Shown: positions 35,209-45,100 of the stretch, piece after piece | Position numbering within the stretch: the stretch's first letter is position 1 | How the letters are laid out: each line of letters starts with the position of its first letter | Assembly: GCF_003014485.1 (NCBI RefSeq) | Contig: NZ_PYGA01000017.1 | Span: 124,001 to 188,000, forward strand | Length of the DNA: 64,000 nt | Reading direction: 5' to 3' | DNA from: Murinocardiopsis flavida | GTDB lineage: Bacteria; Actinomycetota; Actinomycetes; Streptosporangiales; Streptosporangiaceae | Translations under genes and position numbers: made by a program | The notes under the pieces: model-generated | Databases searched by the model: none | What the model saw: only the letters and a program-made list of their open reading frames with translations | Told to the model about the DNA's origin: nothing

Positions 35209-38200
35209 GTGGTCACCCTCAGCGTCGTCGTGCCGATCTACAACGTAGAGCGCTATCTCGAAGAGTGCCTGCGCTCGCTGGCCGGCCAGAGCCTCGCCGA
35301 CCTCGAAGTGATCATGGTGGACGACGGCTCGCCCGACTCCAGCGCGGCGATCGCCGAGCGGTTCGCCGCCGACGACCCCCGGTTCGTCCTGGTCCGCCAG
35401 CCCAACGCCGGCCTCGGCGCCGCGCGCAACCGCGGCATCGACACCGCGGCGGGCGAGTACCTGACCTTCGTCGACAGCGACGACGTCATCCCGCCCTACG
35501 CCTTCGGCGCCATGGTCAATCGACTGCGCGAGAGCGGGTCGGACTTCGCCAGCGGCAACGTGCACCGCCTCAACGAGCTGGGCACCCACCAGTCGCCCAT
35601 GCACCGCAAGATCTTCCGCACCGAGGGCCGCCGCACCCACATCTCCGAGCGCGAGACCCTGCTCATCGACCGCCTCGCCACCAACAAGGTGTGGCGCCGC
35701 TCCTTCTGGGACACCCACAAGCTGCGGTTCCCCGAAGGCGTGCTGTACGAGGACGTCTCGGTCGTCATCCCGGCGCACTTCCTCGCCGAGGCGGTCGACG
35801 TCCTCACCGTCCCGGTGTACCTGTGGCGCGAGCGGCCCAGCGACGACAAGTCCATCACCCAGGACCGGCTGCACATCAAGGGCTTGCAGGACCGGTTCCG
35901 GGCGGTGCGCGAGGTCAGCGACTTCCTCCGCGAGCGGGGGCTCGACGAAGGCCGGCGCAACTGGGACGCAACGGCGCTCGGCAGCGACCTCCGGATCTTC
36001 ATGCAGGTCCTCGACGACGCGGGCGAGGAGTTCCGCGCGGAGTTCCTCCGACTCGGCAACGACTACCTCGACACCGTCGACCCCGCCACGCTGCCCCGGC
36101 TGAAGTCCATCGAGCGGCTGAAGTGGCACCTCGTCCGCCGCAGCATGCTCCCCGAGCTGCTGGAGGTCCTGACCTTCAACAAGAGCGTCGAGCAGCGCAA
36201 GGCCAGGGCGGTCCGGCACGGCACCCGGTACTACTCCGAGTACCCGTTCAAGGACGACCCCGCCGCCGCTGTGCCCCGCGAGGTGTACCGCCTCGACGGC
36301 GAACTCGTCATCCGGCAGAAGGCCGAGCGCATCGAATGGCGCGACGGCCGCCTCGTCGTCACCGGCCGGGCGTGCCTGCGGTCGCTGCGCCCCAATCGCC
36401 GCATCCAGCAGTACATGCGCGCCTGGCTGGTCAACCCCGAGACCGGCGCCCGGGTGCGGGTCCCCGTCACCGCGCACCGCGCCAACGAGTACCTGCTCCC
36501 GCCCGACGCCGCCACCGCCCGCCGCGACTGGGGCGGCTACGAGATCTCCATCGACCCCGCGAAGCTGCGGACCTCCGGTGGCTACGCGCCCGGGTCCTGG
36601 TTCGTGGAGCTGTGGATGCTCAACCGCGGCATCGTCCGCCGCGCACGGCTCGGCAAACCGCAGCCGGGCGCGCCGCAGCGCCCCGCGGCGCACGAGGTGG
36701 CACCGGGCGTGTGGGTGCGCCCCGGCTGGCAGGGCACCGACGGCCTCCGGCTCGACGTCGACCCGCTGCGCGCCCAGCTCACGGGCCACCGCACCGACGG
36801 CGGCGAACTGGAGCTCACCGGCGTGCTCGGAACGGGTTCGGGCGACGCGACCGGCCTGCGGCTCACCCGGCTGCCCGGTGACCACTGGATCGACATCGCG
36901 CTCGACCCCGCCGAACCCGCGGCAAAGGGCGGTGCCGGGTTCAGCGCCCGCGTCGCACTCGCCGACCTCGCCGACGGCTTCGCCGAGCGCAGCGCCATCG
37001 CCGGCGGCCCGGCGGCCTCCGAGCGGTGGGACCTCCGCCTGCTGCACGGCGACCGGGTCGGCGCCCGGCTGTCCCTCGCCGACACCGCCGAGGAGGGCCG
37101 CTACCACGGCGCGCACGGCGAGGCCGGAGTGGAGCGCGAGAGCGCCGGCTGGGCCCTCGTCCGCATGGGCAGGGCGCACCCCGTCATCACCGAGGCCGGG
37201 TGGGACGGCGACCGGCTGACCGTCGCCGGGGTCTTCCACGACTCCGGCGCCGGGCTGTCGCTCGTGGTCCGCGCCCAGGGCCGCATGGAGGAGCACGTCG
37301 TCCCGCTCACGCTCGACGACTCCCGGTTCCGGGTGTCGCTGCGGCCCACGGCGCTGCCGGCGTTCGGCGCCGAGGTCCCGCTGGGCCCGGGCGGCTACCG
37401 GTTCTCGGTGCGCCGCACACTGGGGCCCGACACCTTCGAGGACCGCTTCGCGCGGGTCGCCCACGCCCTGCTGCCCGAACTGCCGGCCCGCACCGAGGTC
37501 GGCGGCCGCGCCGTGTCGGTCGACGCGGTCCGCTACGACGTCCCGGTCCTGACCGTCGGTTCCGCGCTGCCGCCCGCCGAACAGGGCGCCTACGCCCAGC
37601 AGCGGCTCCGCGAACGCGTCTACCCGCGGCTGCGCGAGCAGCCGGTCGCGCCCGGCGCGCTGTTCGAGAGCTACAGCGGCAAGCAGTACTCCGACAGCCC
37701 GCGCGGCATCTACGAGGAGCTGCGCAGGCGGTCGCCCGACTTCCCGGCGTCCTGGATCGTCCGCGAACGCCAGATCGCCCTCCCCGAAGGGCTCACCGAG
37801 GTCCCGCACACCGGGCGCGGCTACTTCGAGGGCCTGGCCCGCTCGGAGCACGTGGTGACAAACGCCCACCTGCCGACCTGGTTCGCCAAGCGCCCCGGCC
37901 AGACCGTCGTGCAGACCTGGCACGGCTCGATGCTCAAGCGCATCGGATTCGACATCGAGCGCGTGCAGTTCGCCAGCCGCGACTACCACGAGCGGCTGGC
38001 CCGCGAGGTGGCGCAGTGGGACTACCTCGTCTCGCCGAGCCCCTGGGCCACCCCCATCCTGCGCCGGGCGTTCCGGTTCGAGGGCGAGATCCTCGAAACC
38101 GGGTACCCGCGCAACGACCTCTTCCACGCGCCCGAACGCGACGCCCTCACCGAACGGGTGCGCGAACGCCTCGGCCTGCCCGCGGGCAAGAAGGTCGTCC

Positions 38201-38814
38201 TCTACGCACCCACCTGGCGCGACGACAAGTTCTATTCGCGCGGCAAGTACAAGCTCGACCTGCACCTGGACCTCCAGGCCATGCAGCGGCGGCTCGGCGA
38301 CGACCACGTGCTGCTGGTCCGGCGGCACCCCAACATCGTCGACCGCGTGCCCAACACCGGGGGCGGGTTCGTCCACGACGTCTCGACCTACCCGGAGATC
38401 CAGGAGCTGTTCCTGGTCGCCGACGTCCTCATCACCGACTACTCCTCGCTGATGTTCGACTTCGCCAACACCGGCCGCCCGATGCTGTTCTTCACCTACG
38501 ACCTGGCGGACTACCGCGACAACCTGCGCGGCTTCTACTTCGACTTCGGCGAGACCGCGCCGGGCCCGCTGCTGGAGACCTCCGACCAGGTCATCGACGC
38601 CCTCCGCGACATCGACGCCGTCCACGCCGCGCACGCCGACCGCTACGAGGCGTTCACCGCGCAGTTCTGCCCGCTCGACGACGGCAAGGCGGCGGCCCGG
38701 ATCGCCGACCGGCTGTTCCCCGGCATCGCCGACCGCTCCGATCGCTCCGACGGCCCGGCGGCCGCCGGTACCCCGAACGCACCGCGACCGACCGAAGAGG
38801 ACGCGCACCGATGA
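35209..38814 (+). CDS. Bifunctional GT2 glycosyltransferase / CDP-glycerol glycerophosphotransferase
   Basis: This is a 1201-residue fusion. Residues 1-230 are a GT-A glycosyltransferase 2 domain (LSVVVPIYNVERYLEECL, MVDDGSPDSS, and the metal-binding VDSDD). After beta-rich middle segments, residues of about 810-1195 form a TagF-like domain: FESYSGKQYSDSP, VVQTWHGSMLKRIGFD, KKVVLYAPTWRDD, and ITDYSSLMFDFANTGRPMLF. Such enzymes polymerise glycerol phosphate from CDP-glycerol in teichoic acid synthesis at the cytoplasmic membrane face. A GGGAG site lies 6 bases before GTG 35209; ATG 35203 abuts it and is less likely. It overlaps the next gene by 4 bases. Confidence 0.88.
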   Translation: MVTLSVVVPIYNVERYLEECLRSLAGQSLADLEVIMVDDGSPDSSAAIAERFAADDPRFVLVRQPNAGLGAARNRGIDTAAGEYLTFVDSDDVIPPYAFGAMVNRLRESGSDFASGNVHRLNELGTHQSPMHRKIFRTEGRRTHISERETLLIDRLATNKVWRRSFWDTHKLRFPEGVLYEDVSVVIPAHFLAEAVDVLTVPVYLWRERPSDDKSITQDRLHIKGLQDRFRAVREVSDFLRERGLDEGRRNWDATALGSDLRIFMQVLDDAGEEFRAEFLRLGNDYLDTVDPATLPRLKSIERLKWHLVRRSMLPELLEVLTFNKSVEQRKARAVRHGTRYYSEYPFKDDPAAAVPREVYRLDGELVIRQKAERIEWRDGRLVVTGRACLRSLRPNRRIQQYMRAWLVNPETGARVRVPVTAHRANEYLLPPDAATARRDWGGYEISIDPAKLRTSGGYAPGSWFVELWMLNRGIVRRARLGKPQPGAPQRPAAHEVAPGVWVRPGWQGTDGLRLDVDPLRAQLTGHRTDGGELELTGVLGTGSGDATGLRLTRLPGDHWIDIALDPAEPAAKGGAGFSARVALADLADGFAERSAIAGGPAASERWDLRLLHGDRVGARLSLADTAEEGRYHGAHGEAGVERESAGWALVRMGRAHPVITEAGWDGDRLTVAGVFHDSGAGLSLVVRAQGRMEEHVVPLTLDDSRFRVSLRPTALPAFGAEVPLGPGGYRFSVRRTLGPDTFEDRFARVAHALLPELPARTEVGGRAVSVDAVRYDVPVLTVGSALPPAEQGAYAQQRLRERVYPRLREQPVAPGALFESYSGKQYSDSPRGIYEELRRRSPDFPASWIVRERQIALPEGLTEVPHTGRGYFEGLARSEHVVTNAHLPTWFAKRPGQTVVQTWHGSMLKRIGFDIERVQFASRDYHERLAREVAQWDYLVSPSPWATPILRRAFRFEGEILETGYPRNDLFHAPERDALTERVRERLGLPAGKKVVLYAPTWRDDKFYSRGKYKLDLHLDLQAMQRRLGDDHVLLVRRHPNIVDRVPNTGGGFVHDVSTYPEIQELFLVADVLITDYSSLMFDFANTGRPMLFFTYDLADYRDNLRGFYFDFGETAPGPLLETSDQVIDALRDIDAVHAAHADRYEAFTAQFCPLDDGKAAARIADRLFPGIADRSDRSDGPAAAGTPNAPRPTEEDAHR

Positions 38815-40202
38815 AGAAGATCCTGATCCGCTCGGGGAAGAGCCCGTTCGAGGCCGTGACGGTCGAGCAGACCATGCAGCAGAGGATCGGCGGCGCCAAC
38901 GTCGGCAACCTCGTCTTCAGCGACTCCGCGCACAAGATGCTGCTCACCGCCGACACCGAGGTCACCTCGACCCGGTTCACGACCGGGCGCGCGGACATCG
39001 CCCACATCAACGAGAACTACGACGTCTTCGTCATGCCCTTCGCCAACGCGTTCCGGCCCAAGTACGAGGCCAGCCTGAAGCGGTGGACGCGGATCATCGA
39101 AGGGCTCACCATCCCGGTCGTGGTGCTGGGCATCGGTGCGCAGTCCGACCTCGACTACGACATGGAGCCCATGCGCCCGCTCGACGCCACGGTCAAGCGG
39201 TTCGCCAAGGCCGTGCTCGACCGTTCGCCGAGCATCGGCGTCCGCGGCGAGTTCACCGAGCGCTACCTCAACAGCCTCGGGTTCTCCGACGTCGAGGTCA
39301 TCGGCTGCCCGTCGATGTTCCGCCACGGCGACCAGTTCAGCGTCGCGAAGCGGCGCCCGGAGCTCGACCGCGGCGCCAAGGTCGCGGTGTCGGTCACCGA
39401 GGGCCCCGTGGGCGACATCGCGCGCACCGTCGCCGCCACCTACGAGCGCTACCCCGATCTGCTCTACATCGCCCAGGACCTCACCGAGCTGGAGGCCATG
39501 TACTGGGGCGACACCTCCGAGGCGACCGCGACGACCGCGTCGCTGCCGCAGCACCGCACGCACCCGCTGTTCCGCGACAACCGGGTCCGCCTCTTCCTCG
39601 ACCCGGTCACCTGGATCAACGGCCTCGCCGAGTGCGACTTCGCGTTCGGCACCCGCATCCACGGCAACATCGCGGCGCTGCTCGGCGGCACCCCCAGCGT
39701 CGTCCTGTGCCACGACTCCCGCACCCTGGAGCTCAGCCGCTACTTCGAGATCCCGCACCGGTCGCTGCGCGACCTGCCGCCCGACATCGACGCGGCCGAG
39801 CTCTACGCCGAGGCCGACTACACCGGGCTCGTGAAGGGGCACGCCGAGCGCTTCGACCGCATGACGGGCTTCCTGCGCCGGCACGGCCTCGACAACGTCT
39901 ACCAGGACGGCGACAAGGGCGCGGCGTTCGAGGCGCGCATGCGCGCGACCGAGTTCGCCCCCGGGGTCGAGGCGTGGGCCGGTGCGGACGACGGCGGCAT
40001 CGGCTACCGCATCGGCTGGCTGAAGGAGAACGTCCGCCGCCTCAACGACCGCCAGGCAAAGGCCGACAAGCGCATCGACCAGCTGACCAAGCAGGTCGCC
40101 GCGTTGCAGAAGGCCGTCCAGCGGTCCCAGAACGGGCCGTACCGCAAGGTCCGCCGCGCTGTGGGCCGCCCGGTGCGCCGCATCCTGAAGGGCCGCGGGT
40201 AG
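38811..40202 (+). CDS. Polysaccharide pyruvyl transferase family protein
   Basis: The 463-residue protein has the family C-terminal signature FAFGTRIHGNIAALLGGTPS with VVLCHDSRTLELSRYFEIPH, and the N-terminal half VVVLGIGAQSDLD / SIGVRGEFTERYLNSLGF. These enzymes add pyruvate ketals from phosphoenolpyruvate to cell-surface glycans. A C-terminal coiled coil (DRQAKADKRIDQLTKQVAAL) ends in a strongly basic tail, perhaps for oligomerisation or membrane contact. The ATGA overlap with the GT2-TagF gene implies coupled synthesis, and therefore pyruvylation of its teichoic acid. Confidence 0.88.
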   Translation: MKKILIRSGKSPFEAVTVEQTMQQRIGGANVGNLVFSDSAHKMLLTADTEVTSTRFTTGRADIAHINENYDVFVMPFANAFRPKYEASLKRWTRIIEGLTIPVVVLGIGAQSDLDYDMEPMRPLDATVKRFAKAVLDRSPSIGVRGEFTERYLNSLGFSDVEVIGCPSMFRHGDQFSVAKRRPELDRGAKVAVSVTEGPVGDIARTVAATYERYPDLLYIAQDLTELEAMYWGDTSEATATTASLPQHRTHPLFRDNRVRLFLDPVTWINGLAECDFAFGTRIHGNIAALLGGTPSVVLCHDSRTLELSRYFEIPHRSLRDLPPDIDAAELYAEADYTGLVKGHAERFDRMTGFLRRHGLDNVYQDGDKGAAFEARMRATEFAPGVEAWAGADDGGIGYRIGWLKENVRRLNDRQAKADKRIDQLTKQVAALQKAVQRSQNGPYRKVRRAVGRPVRRILKGRG

Positions 40203-40298
40203 GCGCCGGCCGCCGCGGGCCCGCGGCGGCCCGCGCCGCGTGCGGTCCCGGTCGTCCACAGGCGTCCGAAATGCGGTGGTGGGGACCTGTCGGGGTGC

Positions 40299-40318
40299 AG
40301 CACACTGGACCCTGTGCT
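40299..40318. promoter_or_regulatory. Inverted repeat over the hen1 start
   Basis: AGCACA and TGTGCT are separated by 8 bases and overlap the GTG start of hen1. There is no ribosome-binding site before that start, so the message may be leaderless and this repeat a regulatory site. It is short and could be chance. Confidence 0.3.
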
Positions 40319-41720
40319 ACTGACGATCTCCACCACCCACCAGCCGGCCACCGATCTCGGGTACCTGCTGCACAAGCACCCCGACCGGGTCCAGGAGTTC
40401 ACGCAGTCCCATGGGACCGCGCACGTCTTCTACCCCGAGTCGCACGAGCACCGGTGCACCGCCGCGCTGCTGCTGGAGATCGACCCCCAATCCCTGCTGC
40501 GCACCCGCAAGAGCGTCAGCAGCCCCGATTTCGCGCTCGCGCAGTACGTCAACGACCGCCCCTTCGCCGCCTCGTCGCTGTTCGCCGTGGCGCTGGGCGA
40601 CGTCTTCCGCACGGCCCTCAAGGGCCGCTGCACCGCGCGCCCCGAACTGCCCGACCGCCGCCTGCCGCTGACCCTCAGCCTGCCCGCCGTGCCGTGCCGC
40701 GGCGGCCCCGAGTACGCCCGCCGGCTCTTCGAGCCGCTGGGCTGGCAGGTGCGGACCGAGCCCGTGCCGCTCGACCCCGGCCTGCCCGACTGGGGCGACT
40801 CCCGCTACGTCGGCCTCACCCTCACCGGCGAACACCGCCTCGCCGATGCCCTCAGTCACCTCTACGTCCTGCTCCCGGTGCTCGACGGCGCCAAGCACTA
40901 CTGGGTCGACGACGACGAGATCGAGAAGCTGCTGCGGGCCGGCGAGGGGTGGCTCGCCGGGCACCCCGAGCGCGCCGGCATCACCCGCCGCTACCTGTCG
41001 CGGCGCAACCGGCTGTTCCGGGTCGCGATCGCCCGGCTCGCCGAGGTCGACGACCTCGACCCCGGCGCCGACGACGGCGGCGAGACCCCCGCCATCACCG
41101 AGGAGGCCCCCGACAAACCGCCCGCGCTGGCCGAACAGCGCGCCGGGGCGGTGCTCGCCGCGCTCAAGGCCGCCAACGCCCGCAGCGTCCTCGACCTCGG
41201 CTGCGGCCCGGGCAAGCTCGTCGGGCGGCTCCTCGACGACCCCCAGTTCACGCAGGTCACCGGCGTCGATGTCAGCCAGGCCGCCATCCAGTTCGCGCAC
41301 GACCGGCTGCGGGTCGAGACCATGCCCGCGGCACAGCGCTCCCGGCTGACCCTGCTCACCGGCTCGGTGGTGTACCGCGACGACCGGTTCGCGGGCCACG
41401 ACGCCGCCGTCCTCATGGAGGTCATCGAGCACATCGACCCCTCCCGGCTGCCCGCCATGGAGCAGGTGGTGTTCGGCCGCGCCGCCCCGCGCGCCGTCGT
41501 CGTCACCACGCCCAACGCCGAGTACAACGCGCTCTACGAGGGGCTCGACCACGACGCCATGCGGCACACCGACCACCGCTTCGAGTGGGACCGCGCCCGG
41601 TTCGAGTCCTGGGCGCGCGAGGTCGCCGCCACGTACGGATACCAGGTGCGGTTCCTGCCCGTCGGGCACGAGGACCCGCAGCACGGCGCATCCACCCAGA
41701 TGGGGGTTTTCCACCGATGA
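40314..41720 (+). CDS. hen1: 3' terminal RNA ribose 2'-O-methyltransferase Hen1
   Basis: Bacterial Hen1 methylates the 2'-OH at the 3' end of cleaved RNA during repair, so that the religated site resists the same ribotoxin. The N-terminal half (MLLTISTTHQPATDLGYLLH) is the bacterial-specific domain that binds Pnkp. The C-terminal half is the methyltransferase: LDLGCGPGKLVGRLL (SAM) and MEVIEHID with metal ligands Glu369, Glu372 and His373. TPNAEYNALY follows, then MRHTDHRFEW with the remaining histidine ligand. The 468-residue length is normal. The stop overlaps the pnkp start in ATGA. Confidence 0.95.
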   Translation: MLLTISTTHQPATDLGYLLHKHPDRVQEFTQSHGTAHVFYPESHEHRCTAALLLEIDPQSLLRTRKSVSSPDFALAQYVNDRPFAASSLFAVALGDVFRTALKGRCTARPELPDRRLPLTLSLPAVPCRGGPEYARRLFEPLGWQVRTEPVPLDPGLPDWGDSRYVGLTLTGEHRLADALSHLYVLLPVLDGAKHYWVDDDEIEKLLRAGEGWLAGHPERAGITRRYLSRRNRLFRVAIARLAEVDDLDPGADDGGETPAITEEAPDKPPALAEQRAGAVLAALKAANARSVLDLGCGPGKLVGRLLDDPQFTQVTGVDVSQAAIQFAHDRLRVETMPAAQRSRLTLLTGSVVYRDDRFAGHDAAVLMEVIEHIDPSRLPAMEQVVFGRAAPRAVVVTTPNAEYNALYEGLDHDAMRHTDHRFEWDRARFESWAREVAATYGYQVRFLPVGHEDPQHGASTQMGVFHR

Positions 41721-44332
41721 CGCACTCCACCGAGCCGGCACCGGCCGGGCCGCCCCCTGTGCTGAGCATCCCCGAGACCGGCCTGGTGCTGCTCGTCGGC
41801 ATCTCCGGCTCCGGCAAGTCCACGTTCGCGGCCCAGCACTTCAAGCCCACCCAGGTCATCGCCTCCGACTACTGCCGGGGGCTCGTCAGCGACGACGAGA
41901 ACGACCAGGGCGCCAGCACCGACGCGTTCGCCCTGCTGCACTACATCGTCAACACCCGGCTGCGGCGCGGCCTGCTCACCGTCGTCGACGCCACCAACGT
42001 CCAGCGCAAGGCGCGCGAGCAGCTGGTGCGCATCGCCAAGGACAACGACGTCCTCTGCTCCGCCATCGTGCTCGACGTCACCGAGACCGTCGCCCGGCAC
42101 CGCAACAAGGCCCGGACCGACCGCGACTTCGGCGACCACGTCATCGCCCGGCAGCGCCGCGACCTCCGCAGCAACCTGCGCCGCCTCGACAAAGAGGGCA
42201 TCCGCAAGGTCCACATCCTGCGCGGCCCCGAGGAGATCTCCGCGGCGACCATCGCGCTGGAGAAGTCCTGGAACGACAAACGCCACCTCACCGGGCCGTT
42301 CGACATCATCGGCGACGTCCACGGCTGCCGGGCCGAACTCGAATCGCTGCTCACCGAACTCGGGTACCGCATCGAGTCCGACCCCTCCGGCCGCGCCGTG
42401 GGCGCCCGGCACCCCGAGGGCCGCACCGCGGTGTTCGTCGGCGACCTCGTCGACCGCGGGCCCGACACCCCGGGCGTGCTGCGGCTCGCCATGGGCATGA
42501 TCGACTCCGGCGACGCCCTGTGCGTCTCGGGCAACCACGAGCAGAAGCTCGCCCGGTCCCTCAAGGGCCGCAAGGTGCGGGTGTCGCACGGACTGGCCGA
42601 GTCGCTGGAGCAGCTCGCCGCGCAGGACGACGACTTCCAGCGCCGCGCCACCGCGTTCTGCGACGGCCTCATCAGCCACTACGTCCTCGACGGCGGCGAT
42701 CTCGTCGTCGCGCACGCCGGGCTCAAGGAGGAGTACCACGGCCGGTCGTCGGGCCGGGTGCGCTCGTTCGCCCTCTACGGCGACACCACCGGCGAGACCG
42801 ACGAATACGGCCTGCCGGTGCGGCTGCCGTGGGCCGAGCAGTACCGGGGCCGCGCCACCGTGGTCTACGGGCACACGCCCGTCCCCAAGGCCGAGTGGGT
42901 CAACAACACCATCTGCCTCGACACCGGCTGCGTGTTCGGCGGGCGGCTCACCGCACTGCGCTACCCCGAACGCGAGATCGTCGACGTCGCCGCCGAGCAC
43001 ACCTGGTACGAGCCCACCAGGCCGTTCCTCGACCCCGGCGACTCCGCCCCCGCCACCGGCACGGTGCGCGACCCCGGCCTCCTCGGCATCTCCGACCTCC
43101 CCGCCGGAGCCGACGGCGCCGACCACCCCGGCGGCGCCGTCGAGACCGCGTTCGGCCGGGTGCGCGTCCCGGGGCAGAACGCCCTCGCCGCGCTGGAGGT
43201 CATGAGCCGGTTCGCTGTCGACCCGCGCTGGCTGCTGTACCTGCCGCCGACCATGGCGCCCGCGCCCACCTCGGCCGACCCCGCGCTGCTGGAGCGTCCG
43301 GCCGAGGCGCTGTCGTACTACCGCGGCGAAGGGGTCGACCGCGTCGTGTGCCAGGAGAAGCACATGGGTTCGCGCGCGGTCGCCGTGGTCTGCCGCGACG
43401 AACACGCCGCTGCGCGGCGCTTCGTCCCCGGGACCCTCGGCACCGTCTACACCCGCACCGGGCGCCCGTTCTTCCGCGACCCCGGCACCGAGTCGGCGGT
43501 CCTCGCCGAGCTCCGCTCCGCCATCACCGCCGCGGGGCTCTGGGCCGAGCTCGACACCGACTGGCTGGCGCTCGACGGCGAACTCCTGCCGTGGTCCGCC
43601 AAGGCCGCCGGCCTCATCCGCGACCAGTACGCCTCCGTCGGCGCGGCCGGCCGCGCGGCGCTCCCGGCGGCGCAGGGCGTGCTGCGCGCGGCGGCCGACC
43701 GCGGCCTCGACGTCGCGGCCCTGGCCGGGCGCGTCGACCGCCGCCTCGACGGCATCGAGGCGTTCAGCGCGGTGTACCGCCGCTACACCTGGGACACCGA
43801 CGGCCCGGCGGGGCTGCGCTACGCCCCGTTCATGGTGCTGGCCGCCGAGGGCGCCGATTTCAGCGGCCGCGACCACCTCTGGCACATGAGCGTGGCCGAG
43901 CGCCTGGCCGAGGCCGCGCCCATGGTCCTGCCCACCCGCTACCTCGCGGTCGACACCACCGACCTCCACGAGGCCGACTCCGCCGACTCCTGGTGGCGCG
44001 GCCTGGTGTCGACCGGGGGCGAGGGCATGGTGGTCAAGCCCCTCGGTGGGCCGCTCACCAAGGGGCGCAAGAACCTCGTGCAGCCCGGCCTGAAGGTGCG
44101 CGGCCCGGAGTACCTGCGCATCATCTACGGTCCCGACTACCTCGACCCCGAGCGCCTCGCCACCCTGCGCGACCGCCGCCTGGGCCGCAAGAGCGGCCTG
44201 GCGCTCAGCGAGCACAAGCTGGGGGTCGAGTCGCTGGCCCGCCACGCCCGCGGCGAACCGCTGTGGCGGGTCCACGAACCGGTGTTCGGCGCGCTCGCCC
44301 TCGAATCCGAACCCGTCGACCCCCGGCTCTGA
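41717..44332 (+). CDS. pnkp: Polynucleotide kinase-phosphatase-adenylyltransferase Pnkp
   Basis: This is an 871-residue end-healing and end-sealing RNA repair enzyme with three domains. The 5' kinase has the P-loop LLVGISGSGKSTF (residues 25-37). The binuclear metallophosphatase has FDIIGDVHG, GDLVDRGPDTPG, VSGNHEQKLA and VVYGHTPV. The ligase-like adenylyltransferase has VCQEKHMGSRAV with the AMP-accepting Lys548 and a C-terminal EGMVVKPL motif. Together with Hen1 it restores tRNAs cut by ribotoxins; in the known system the ligase domain needs Hen1 to seal. All catalytic motifs are intact. Confidence 0.95.
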   Translation: MTHSTEPAPAGPPPVLSIPETGLVLLVGISGSGKSTFAAQHFKPTQVIASDYCRGLVSDDENDQGASTDAFALLHYIVNTRLRRGLLTVVDATNVQRKAREQLVRIAKDNDVLCSAIVLDVTETVARHRNKARTDRDFGDHVIARQRRDLRSNLRRLDKEGIRKVHILRGPEEISAATIALEKSWNDKRHLTGPFDIIGDVHGCRAELESLLTELGYRIESDPSGRAVGARHPEGRTAVFVGDLVDRGPDTPGVLRLAMGMIDSGDALCVSGNHEQKLARSLKGRKVRVSHGLAESLEQLAAQDDDFQRRATAFCDGLISHYVLDGGDLVVAHAGLKEEYHGRSSGRVRSFALYGDTTGETDEYGLPVRLPWAEQYRGRATVVYGHTPVPKAEWVNNTICLDTGCVFGGRLTALRYPEREIVDVAAEHTWYEPTRPFLDPGDSAPATGTVRDPGLLGISDLPAGADGADHPGGAVETAFGRVRVPGQNALAALEVMSRFAVDPRWLLYLPPTMAPAPTSADPALLERPAEALSYYRGEGVDRVVCQEKHMGSRAVAVVCRDEHAAARRFVPGTLGTVYTRTGRPFFRDPGTESAVLAELRSAITAAGLWAELDTDWLALDGELLPWSAKAAGLIRDQYASVGAAGRAALPAAQGVLRAAADRGLDVAALAGRVDRRLDGIEAFSAVYRRYTWDTDGPAGLRYAPFMVLAAEGADFSGRDHLWHMSVAERLAEAAPMVLPTRYLAVDTTDLHEADSADSWWRGLVSTGGEGMVVKPLGGPLTKGRKNLVQPGLKVRGPEYLRIIYGPDYLDPERLATLRDRRLGRKSGLALSEHKLGVESLARHARGEPLWRVHEPVFGALALESEPVDPRL

Positions 44333-44515
44333 ACGGATGAACCCGCCGTACCCGCGGCCGAATCCGCTCCGAGAATCGGGCCGCGGCCTAATGTGGAGCA
44401 TGCCGGACACCCGGGTACCACCCTGGGTAGCCTCTCCACTCCAGGAGGTATGCGTGATATGGGCATTGCGACCGTTGAGCGGACCCCGTGCGCCGATGCT
44501 GCGGAGGAGTCCCAA

Positions 44516-45100
44516 ATGACCGCCCATGAGACGTGGGAGCTCCTGTTGCGCGCATGGCAGGAGATCGACGTTCCGCAGGGTTGGCGGGCGGAGATCCATG
44601 GAGAGGAAATCGTCGTGGTCCCACCCCCGTCCGGTTCGCATGGCCTGATCGCTTCCGATATCCAATGGGAGCTGCGGAAACTCGCCCCGGAGGGCGGCAC
44701 GGCCGTGCAGAACCTCGGCGTGCAGATCCCCGCAGTGGGCCGGCTCTACATTCCGGACCTCGTGTTCGCCATGCGGAAGGACATCCCACTCGACTCCACG
44801 CCCATCGCGGCCGCCGATCTGCTGCTGGTCGTGGAGATCACCTCCCGGGGCAACGTCGAGGAGGACCGCGACGCCAAGCGTCGCGCCTACGCCTCCGGCG
44901 AGGTCCCCCTGTACCTGCTGATCGATTCCTGGGACAAGGCCGGGCCCACTGTCACGCTGTTCTCCGATCCCGGCAGCGGCGACTACGCGAGCGCGCGCAG
45001 GGAACCCTTCGGCACGCCCGTGCAGCTCCCCAAGCCGTTCGAGGTCGACCTGGAGACCTTCGAGTTCCCGGTGCACCCCGGCGTCGCGAAGCGTCGTTGA
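44516..45100 (+). CDS. Uma2-family (DUF820) putative PD-(D/E)xK nuclease-fold protein
   Basis: From the ATG after GGAGGAG (7-base spacing) the product is 194 residues, the family size. In-frame ATGs at 44450 and 44459 behind AGGAGG would add about 20 residues and cannot be excluded. The core carries IPDLVF, then LLLVVEITSRG and DAKRRAYASGEVPLYLLID, which provide the Asp, Glu and Lys of a PD-(D/E)xK fold. The family is abundant in cyanobacteria and actinobacteria, and its role is unknown. The position after the RNA-repair pair may be chance. Confidence 0.8.
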   Translation: MTAHETWELLLRAWQEIDVPQGWRAEIHGEEIVVVPPPSGSHGLIASDIQWELRKLAPEGGTAVQNLGVQIPAVGRLYIPDLVFAMRKDIPLDSTPIAAADLLLVVEITSRGNVEEDRDAKRRAYASGEVPLYLLIDSWDKAGPTVTLFSDPGSGDYASARREPFGTPVQLPKPFEVDLETFEFPVHPGVAKRR

